From contig OZ024721.1 in assembly GCA_964016875.1 (NCBI GenBank), positions 10,111,001 through 10,175,000 on the forward strand: a stretch of 64,000 bases of DNA, in the 5' to 3' direction. Made by a program: the position numbers and the translations under genes. This DNA comes from Fallopia convolvulus (taxonomy: Eukaryota > Streptophyta > Magnoliopsida > Caryophyllales > Polygonaceae). The stretch's first letter is position 1. Each line of letters opens with the position of its first letter. The notes beneath the pieces were generated by a model. The model worked only from the letters and a program-made list of their open reading frames with translations, was not told the origin of the DNA and did not search any database. Shown one piece after another: positions 56,196-64,000 of this stretch.

Positions 56196-59100
56196 TGTAA
56201 TATCCGCTAAATTCTAAATAAAATAAAAGGGGTAATTATCCCAATAAATTTTTTTCTCTAAAGTAGGCAATTTAATAATCTTTATAATCTCATATTAAAA
56301 AGAGGATGTAAAAGTTTATTACAATAACAATTAAGAAATTTTATTAAATATATTAAGTAAATCGGATACTTAATTAAATATTTTCTCTTAAATAGAGAGT
56401 TTAAATATTCTTATAATTTTCGTAATAAACTATAAAAATGTTATAAAAGTTTATCAAAGTGACAAATGAAAAATATAAATAAAGATGGTTCATATTAATT
56501 TCGAATTTTTGTTTAAAGTCATATTAAAAGCAAGTAAAAATAAAAAGAGAGGCAAAATAAAAAGGTGTCAAGAGGGAGACTCGAACCCAAGACCTCTTAC
56601 ACCCTTCATAAACTAACAAACACTCATTCCCGCTATGCTAATGTAATTTGACTACCCAATTTACCACTCTTTTAATAATAAGCCCTCTCTTTTCTTCTTC
56701 TTCTTCAAGAGTCAAATTGAATTCTGATTGAATTGACGTACAACCAATTCATGAAAGTCTTGCCTTCCACTCTTCTCAATTGCTTCTAAGACCATCCTAG
56801 TTATATCATCAACCTTACATCATCACCAAACAAACACAACAATGCCCAATAGACATCAATCCACCATTCTTCCATTGGTGGAACTCCATTGCCATGGATC
56901 ACCAATTTGGCCAAATTTGCCTATTTAAAGGCTCAAAAACTCCATACAATTTCACACAACCAATTTTCTCTCCTTCTACATCAAAAATTCGTCCTAATTC
57001 CAAGCCAAAACCCCCTAAAATTGTTCTTCCCAAATCTGATTTTTCCCTTAAAAAATCCACAAAAAATTCCCTTCTCCTTCACAAGGATGTCGGACTCCTC
57101 CCTTGCCTCGCCGGACCGCCAGCCACCGCCCACGCGCGCCACCAGCAACCGCCGGAGCTCGCCATCGGCGCCCTGCACCGCCTGAAGTCTGTCGTCGTCT
57201 GTCCAGTTCCCTTCTCTAATGTGTTTTACGTGAAAGAAGGAGGAGAAAGAAGAAACAAGCTTGGGCCTTTGGTTGATTTTTGGGCTGAATGTTAATTAGG
57301 CCCATTTATCCTTTAATTACCCATCAGAAATTCTAGAAGGGAAAATAGAAGGAGAAGCCCATAAACTCGACCATCTCGAAATTCGTGCCCCATTCCGCTC
57401 TCGTTTTCGCTCGGTATAAGTATTTGTATATAAAGTTACTAGTTTAAAGTTTGAAGCTTTCTATTATTAAAATGCCTAGTTAGAAGATTATAAGATAAAG
57501 GGCTATTATTTTACAATATATCTCTAAGTGTAGAGAATTTAAGGACTTATGAACTACTTTATAATGATGATGGATATGATAATAAATATTAGTATGACAT
57601 GTCTCTAGGTGTAGAGATTCTAAAAGATATAAACTTTATTAAATAACCATGGTAGTTGTGATAATAAGTTAATTTATAATATAATATTAATAGTGCTAAG
57701 TTATAATAGTTGCCTTGTATGAAAAGATAATTAAAAATACAAAAGATAATATATCTTGTTCTAGTGATCCTAATTATATACTTATTGTTTATAAGATAAG
57801 TTTTAAGACATGATCATGTATTCTATAAACTATAAGATATGGAAATAAATTTGGAAATAAATAAATTAGATTAATTTAATATTATGTTAGTTTTTGGAAA
57901 GCCTACTTTATAAAGTAAATAGAAAGTTCTAAATATAGAAATTTCTAAGAAAATGGTCTATAATTATTCTATCTTGGTTTAATATGGTTTATGTAATTAA
58001 ATAAGATTCTATTAAGAGAATATTATTAATACAATATTCTTGGTGGGAAAATAATACTTTAAGTTCCTTAATGAACTTTTTGAAAATAAAAAGTAATATT
58101 GTAATTAAGAGAAGTTTTGTAAAAAGGTTAAAATAGATTCTTTATAATTTTAAGGAGAAGATGTATGTTTAAAATACCTTTTTAAGTAAAATATGTTATC
58201 ATACATTTTTATGAAATTATACTAGCTTAATTATGTTAAGAAGTTAGCAAGTGAAATTAAAAAAAATTATTTTAATAAAATAAATAAGGATTTTTAAAGA
58301 ATAAAAGGATATTACAAAATTAAAATAATAATAAAGGAATATTATTATTTTAATTAGCCACCTAAATTATTATTATAATAATTTAGAATTTCATTCTCCT
58401 ATATAAAGTATATATGAGAAATTCAAGCTTTAAAAGAAATTCGTAATTAAAGATCGCTCGTAAATTCCGTGTCGATAGGTCGGGATTCTCGTTCGAAGTC
58501 GCGAACCACACTTTCCGTCTTATCGCAATCCTACTCGTGAGAACAAGGCAAGTGGAATTTCCCCTTGTAACCTTATATATTCATCTTCGTGAAATTCTCC
58601 ATGTTGGGAACAACTTGTGTGCTAAGTAACAAAAGGAACCTAGGACATATCGATTGTTAGATATAACGACCCCATTGTTAGTATAGTTCACTCTTTATTA
58701 TTAATAGGATTATTTATGCTAGTTTGGTTGTGGCCTTGATTGTTTACGGCCTCGTTAAGAGGTCAATGTCAAACAAACTAGTGAGGGGCGCGGAAGTAGC
58801 CGACGCCTCTATACAACTTTCTAAGTCGTAATGCCTACGTGTTTGAAGTACGACTTTCAGGATCTTGATCCAGTCCGCTCCGATTGCAAGGAGGGACGAG
58901 CGCACTCTAGCTAAGTGCCGGAAAACTGGGTTTCTCTTGGTGGATCGGGCCATACGAGCCCCCACCCCCTTATTAAAAATCATTAAAGATAATAATGACT
59001 TTTCATCACGATATAAGATAAGTGCACAATGCACATTTAAAAGACATCAAAACAGGACCGATCTCAAATGATCGATCCGGCTCTCGGTCCGCTCAGGGCG

Positions 59101-59931
59101 CGAGAGGTTTTCAACTTATATGAATTAATAACGTTCCCAACATACTTTCGATTCTAAAAGAAGTCTACAATCTGGTAGCGCTTCTCTCGATTATCGAGCT
59201 ATCTCCGCTTGAGATACGCTCTCCTTCGTACCGTTAACCTCACATAAATAAACCTTATCCTAAAACACAACCCGATAATACCTTCCTCGATATTACTCAA
59301 ATTACCAAATTACCCTTGGGAAGTTCCGTTCCCGCTTGCTTAGTCTCCTTAGACTAATTCCCCACTTCTGCATTTTTTCCCGATATTTCTCGCCCTTTGC
59401 GACAAATGCCAGACTGTAGGAATGTACACCAAAGCTTTGAAGACGAAGTCTAGAAGGTTCAAGAAGCGTTAGGCGAGGATTGAAGGTCTAGGCAAGACGA
59501 CATCGAAGGAAGGAAGAAATTCTCATAAGAGCAAGGCGTTCCGAAGATAGTGCACCGACTCATTCCTTTTTAGAACCAAGCAAATCATCATCACATGAGT
59601 TGTCTTGGGAAAACATACTTGTAAATTCTAAATTACGTCTTTTAAACCCTTTCCAAATGGTTTTACTTTCCGCTGCCACATTTTTAAAACGACTCTCAAT
59701 GTAATGAACAAAAGTTCTTATCAATAAATGAAATTCCGCTTTTAGTCAATTTCATCTTCAATTAAAGAATCAAGTCTCATTCGTGAGCATCCATTTATTT
59801 ATGTAACGTTTATGTTAATTTTCCGCATTTGTATGAGTTTAATATCATTCTAAAAGCCTTGGGTGACTTTGGACGGGAAAGTCCGAGGTCACTGGCGGTA
59901 ATACCCAATGTTGTAAAATAGGGGTGTTACA
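56196..59931 (+). mobile_element. Solo LTR, Tekay-like, 3.7 kb
   Basis: Starts TGTAATATCCGC and ends AATAGGGGTGTTACA, with a perfect TSD gtctt at 56191-56195 and 59932-59936. It shares the end motif CACTGGCGGTAATACCC. Inside are a tRNA-like B box on the minus strand near 56585 (GGTTCGAGTCTCC), a GC-rich block near 57090-57190 (ORFs there have no domain), and a very AT-rich middle. It sits in the interior of the inverted-LTR element. Confidence 0.9.
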
Positions 59932-59936
59932 GTCTT

Positions 59937-60507
59937 GGTCCAGCAGGTGTGGCCACGATTTTAGCAAAGAATACCAGCCATTATTAACATATTTTGAAAT
60001 AAGATTAATTGCTCTAAAGATGGCTAATCAAATCCCTTAAAATAAGGAGCTAAAGATGGCAAGTATAGCTAAATTTGGCCAATTGATTGAAGGCTGATTT
60101 GGCCTTGATTGAGTCCGAAAATTTGGGGATTTCTATGACCAAAATAGAGGTTGATTATCAGCCAAAAAACGTCCCAAAAAATAGCAACAAAGTCAACAAG
60201 AAGATCAAGCAATATTGGCCATCATAATGAAGAGCAAAGGCAAGCAATTCAAATTGAACAAATGACATATGGAATTTTTAATCAATGAGCATGCATACAT
60301 CAATCAAATTCACATCACATCTCATCATACTAAGGGTAGGAAAAAAAATTTCAAGCAAAAACGTCTTCGTAAGACTTACTTATGACGACAAGGACAAGGA
60401 CTCAAGGTCGGAATACTCAAACAATGAACATGATGTCGGATTTTTGCATGAAATGACGTGGATCTACGAGAGATTAGAGTGACTTACAAGTGGCTCTTAA
60501 TACCAAT
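59937..60507. other. Interior of the inverted-LTR element, right part
   Basis: Non-coding by eye. The primer-site-like sequence lies at about 60491-60507 on the minus strand. The continuation on the left is 55962-56195, which has T-rich runs. Confidence 0.6.
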
Positions 60508-61079
60508 TGATAACTCCGAAGGATCGTCCTTGTAAGCCTTCCCGAGATCCACACGAATGAGCGCCGAAGAAGATCAATAGACTCGAGCCTAGATGCCGAT
60601 GTTGGATCGTTCTTAGGACAAGATCTATAACGTTTGTATGATTGTATTGTGATCGAGCAAGAATCTGAGAACAAGGTTGTTGTTTGTGTTTGTATGAGAG
60701 ATTTGCAAGAGAGAAGAGAAGGAGAGACTTGAGATTCAAATAGAGTAAAGGCCAATGGAAAGAGTAATCTCAATTTCCAATTAACCAAAACTGATTCATC
60801 AAACAACATAGGAGCCTTATATAGGCAACTCTGGAAAACTAAACCTGAAGACTAGCATGGGTAAGCATACCGTCATGCACACGTCTTCTACAATATAAAT
60901 AAAACATATAATATAAAAAAGTTATGCAACATAAATAATAATAAAATAGATAGACACCGATGTGGCTCGGCTAGGCCAAGAGGGTCATGTCATGGCAAAA
61001 GCGCGCCAAGGGGGCCGCCATGGCCTAGGGTGCCCCGGAGTCATTGGAGATCGACTTGGGTCAGATCTGGATGCCATCA
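60508..61079 (-). repeat. Right LTR of the inverted-LTR element
   Basis: Reverse complement of the left LTR with scattered substitutions and a few short indels (572 against 567 bp). The minus-strand ORF 60809-60474 lies in it. Confidence 0.9.
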
Positions 61080-61084
61080 GACCC

Positions 61085-64000
61085 TTAAAATTATTCTAAC
61101 TTAATCCAAGCTAACCACCTTCACTCTCGTTGCTCCTCAAGCTTGTTCCTCGTGGTCCTCGACATAGAACTCCACTTCTGATGTGTTGCGACGAGAAATG
61201 CGATGGACACCAGCCGACCATGCAAGGGAAAATAAACGGTAAGTTAGTCTTGTGACAGACTAAGCAATGGGGTTTTAGAAGGTGGTTTGCTTTTAGGAAG
61301 GAACGAGTTGGGATCTCGGGCACCGAATGAAAGCCGGTCCTATCCTCGGACCTCGGACCTCCTATAAAAACTATGATTTGAAGGAAAAGTATAAGAACGT
61401 CACCCAGGGGTGAGTCTCGATTTTTAAAGAAAGGTTTACTTATGTTGGAAACTTGGGTTTCACACATTTATTCAGGTGGGTGATTAAACCCCTCGTTGAT
61501 CACGTTTCCCTCTACCAACCTCACCGCATACGTGTTGTTCGAATTCAGATTGGCGCCAGAGAATTACGAAATCCGAGAGTAAGGATGACATTCCATTTTT
61601 TACTAGCCGACCTATCATTTTAATTGTCGCTATCGAGCGCCTATTTAATCTCTACCAATTTTAAGGATAACATTATCGTTCCACTTGGAATTAAGCATAC
61701 TTTTTAAGTAAGACAAAATGTGGGTTACAACCCCACGAAAATACTCAAAGGTTGGGTTGCAAGCCCAGACTACCACGAGCTACGTGCCATCACCCTCATC
61801 AAGCGAGCGGGTATTGACCATGGTCTTAAAGGTAGAGCAACTGCTCAAGATTAAAGTCAAATGAATCGACGCGTATAACATAAAGTATGTAAACACAAGC
61901 CTACTCATCTAGGCACGCATATCACAAGGCAACGGCCCTACAATTCATCTAGAGTAACCTTAGTACGACTAGGAATAACATGTCATTAAATCTAGAATAA
62001 CATAAATCCTAGATTCATTTTATTTCATACAAGAGTTCCCAACATAGTCATAAAACAATTTAAACACATGAAAACATATAACAAGATATGTAACACGCTT
62101 GATAAAACAAGTGATGCATAAAATTCTTTATATGGAATCGAAACCAAACAACTTGCCTTGAGTGTTTGACGATTCGTTGATGACTGCGTATCGGATTTAG
62201 GATGTCGATGAACATCTTGTTCCTAAGTATACGCTTAAGTTAGCATAAGTATAATATACAACCTTGGACTATCATGATTTGAAATAATGCATGAATCATG
62301 ATTCACCTATTATAACCCTTGGATTGGTATTTTATAAGCTATGTTAATCGTTATGACATTTATCTCATAAAATCATTATTTAACTATATTACATAAAAAT
62401 ACCTTGTTAATCCCAACATATTTTTAGGAATTAGAATATCTCAAAAATAATATATAATACTTAATATATGCGAAAAAGTATTTAAAGACCCATTTTATTT
62501 TATTTTACGAATTACTTTATAATAGCCCAAGTCATGCTAATTTCTTAAAATAACATTTTGTTTTTCAAAAGTCACGAAATTTTACCCAAAGCATATAATG
62601 ACTAGATAAGCTTAGGAACCATTGGTGTCTAGGTGGCGCGTACTTTGGCTAAATCTTGGGAGTTTGAGGCTTGTCAATGGTTGTTTACTCGAAGGGACGG
62701 AAACAGAGTAGCTCACTAGATGGCTTCTTAGCTTTTTTCTATTCTTGTTTGTTTCTTTTCAAATTCATAGTCTTCCTTCGGGTTTGTGTGACGCTCTTGT
62801 TGTAGACTCTTTGTTTTAATATAAAGGGTTTTTTTTTATCAAAAAAAAATGATAAGATTAGGAACCGGTCCAAAAATTACATTTTCATAAATCCAATTAT
62901 TTTATAAAATTCATTCTTTAATACGAAACTAGTGCATTTTTTTGATAAAATACTTAGGTCATGAATAAATACCTTAAAACTATATGATAAAACATCATTT
63001 ATCATATTAAGTCCAGAACCGGACCCCTTTTTGTTTCCCAATCCATTTTAGTCTCGGTTCGCATTAATCTAAATCGAAATATATTTATTATTTCTAAAAA
63101 TAATATATTATACACAAATCAGATATTATTACTTTGTAAAATCATAAAAATCATAATCATTTAGGAACCGGTTTAAATTTAGTTTTATGAGCAATAAAAA
63201 TATATGAACCGGTCACTTTATAATACAATAAAAAAATAATGAACCGGGTTCATACGAACCTGTCGTCTTCCTTCGCCCTCTTTCGACTGGTTTTGTATTT
63301 TTTTTTTTTTCCTTCGTCCATTTTAACAAGCAAATTTGTGTTCCTTTTACAAATTACTAACCTAATTCAAGTCCCTTATGAAAAATGGGACGGAAAGGGA
63401 ACTTACAAACCGAAATTTGGTTGAGTTTAGTGAAATTGAAGACTCCGGTGACCCTCGAAAATTCCGGCGATTCCCCGGCAATGATTCGAACACCGAAACA
63501 ACCCAGAACTCTGACCTTCACTCTTTGTTTGTCCGACTCTCTAGAATTGAGACTGAATTCATGTGAATTTGCCCAATTGAATCCCTTCTTATAGTGAAAT
63601 TTGACCTTTCAATTTCCCCCAACTCAAACCCCCAATTTAACCCTAATTAAATTTCAAATCTGAATTGAAATTAATACAAAACGGTTCAATTTGTTTTCTC
63701 TTCAAACCGTTCAATCGATTCCACTTCCATCCAATTATTTCACCATCAATTTGAGGATAAGGCTGAATTGAAATTGTCGTCGTTTGGAGGTTGAAGATGA
63801 CCCGTCTTGAAAAGGGTAAATACAAATCCCACGTGCGACCTTTTGGTATATTTTTTTATTTTTTTATTTGTATTTTCATTTAAATTGTATTTTATAAAAA
63901 AAAATATTAGTTGTTCATATTTATTTATAATTACATAAATAATATTTTTCCCAAACACATATTTACCCAAAATAAGTTTTATTTGGATACCCTTAATCAA
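61085..64000 (-). mobile_element. Main body of the minus-strand Tekay-like LTR, running out of the window
   Basis: Continues the LTR fragment at 48183-48403. It has the conserved phrase AAGGCAAGT (minus strand, near 62155) seen in the other two LTRs (39209, 58545), a long AT-rich middle and a GC-richer block near 63430-63500. The expected TGTAAT start was not reached by 64000. The ORF at 61111-61467 (minus) lies within and has no recognised domain. Confidence 0.55.

Larger units (their letters stand above)
48404..61079. mobile_element. Retroelement with LTRs in inverted orientation, carrying two later insertions
   Basis: The left LTR (48404-48895 plus 55887-55961, 567 bp) reads forward, TGATGGCATCC to GGAGTTATCA; the right LTR (60508-61079, 572 bp) reads in reverse with the same ends. 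The 5-bp TSD gaccc flanks the outer ends (48399-48403, 61080-61084). Inside the right LTR, in its own direction, comes ATTGGTATTAAGAGCC, a degenerate tRNA-iMet primer site; inside the left only ATTGGTA matches before sequences diverge. The unique interior is about 800 bp (55962-56195 and 59937-60507) with no recognisable protein. A TATA box TATATAAGG lies in each LTR (about 48658 and, inverted, 60825). By eye the LTRs are about 97% identical. Confidence 0.85.

Noticed and set aside
56889..57295. Overlapping ORFs of 98 and 133 codons as a small gene
   Set aside because: They lie within a solo LTR bounded by an exact TSD, and the GC-rich end is low complexity.
48674..60809. Two very similar ORFs (48674-48901 plus; 60809-60474 minus) as a duplicated gene pair
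   Set aside because: They lie inside the two LTRs of the inverted-LTR element and follow its TATA box; no domain is present.
61111..61467. 118-codon minus-strand ORF with several Cys
   Set aside because: It lies inside the Tekay-like LTR body and matches no family; cysteine spacing fits no known finger.

Overview
This is nuclear DNA of a flowering plant, most likely a eudicot. The evidence is plant telomere heptamers (CCCTAAA), spliced genes with GT-AG introns, plant-only protein families (RR-type tandem CCCH zinc finger, plant mobile domain, FAR1-type MULE transposase) and plant retrotransposon lineages (Athila, Tekay-like, Copia). I cannot name the species. About 64 kb holds one ordinary host gene, an intronless ankyrin plus tandem CCCH zinc-finger gene (18335-19927, minus). 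Nearly all the rest is layered transposable elements, and many of the insertions can be bounded to the base by target site duplications (TSDs).

Layout. 1-128 hAT end; 2187-3835 solo Athila-type LTR (TSD actac); 3941-4255 degenerate 114-bp tandem repeat; 4255-4803 LINE reverse-transcriptase fragment; 4889-14336 a large MULE; 14346-18334 AT-rich spacer with SINE pieces; 18335-19927 host gene and promoter; 20489-21150 Harbinger-like MITE; 23385-25114 mariner-like MITE hit by a hAT element (23472-24861); 25324-37605 full-length but broken Athila (TSD gcggc); 37780-40489 solo Tekay-like LTR; about 40495-46525 decayed hAT transposase gene, hit first by a hAT MITE (40749-41334, TSD gctccact) and then by a small LTR element (41403-44487) flanked by a 440-bp target duplication; 46533-48182 truncated Copia; 48183-48403 plus 61085-64000 a minus-strand Tekay-like LTR, split by an element with inverted LTRs (48404-61079, TSD gaccc). 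That element is itself hit by a non-autonomous Athila (48896-55881, TSD ctagg) and a 3.7-kb solo LTR (56196-59931, TSD gtctt).

The most interesting object is the MULE at 4889-14336. It has palindromic ends and carries three genes: a FAR1-type MULE transposase fused to an AT-hook and a C-terminal OTU cysteine protease domain, a small SUMO-like ORF with its own TATA box, and a convergent multi-exon plant mobile domain (PMD) protein. The pairing of a deubiquitinase-type domain, a ubiquitin-fold protein and a silencing-linked PMD protein in one transposon suggests a counter-silencing or transposase-regulation cassette. Between the convergent genes lie a perfect 56-bp-arm hairpin and interstitial telomere arrays. 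Other striking points are the inverted-LTR element, the 440-bp target duplication flush with both LTRs, and a palindromic word repeated about 20 times through one non-autonomous Athila.
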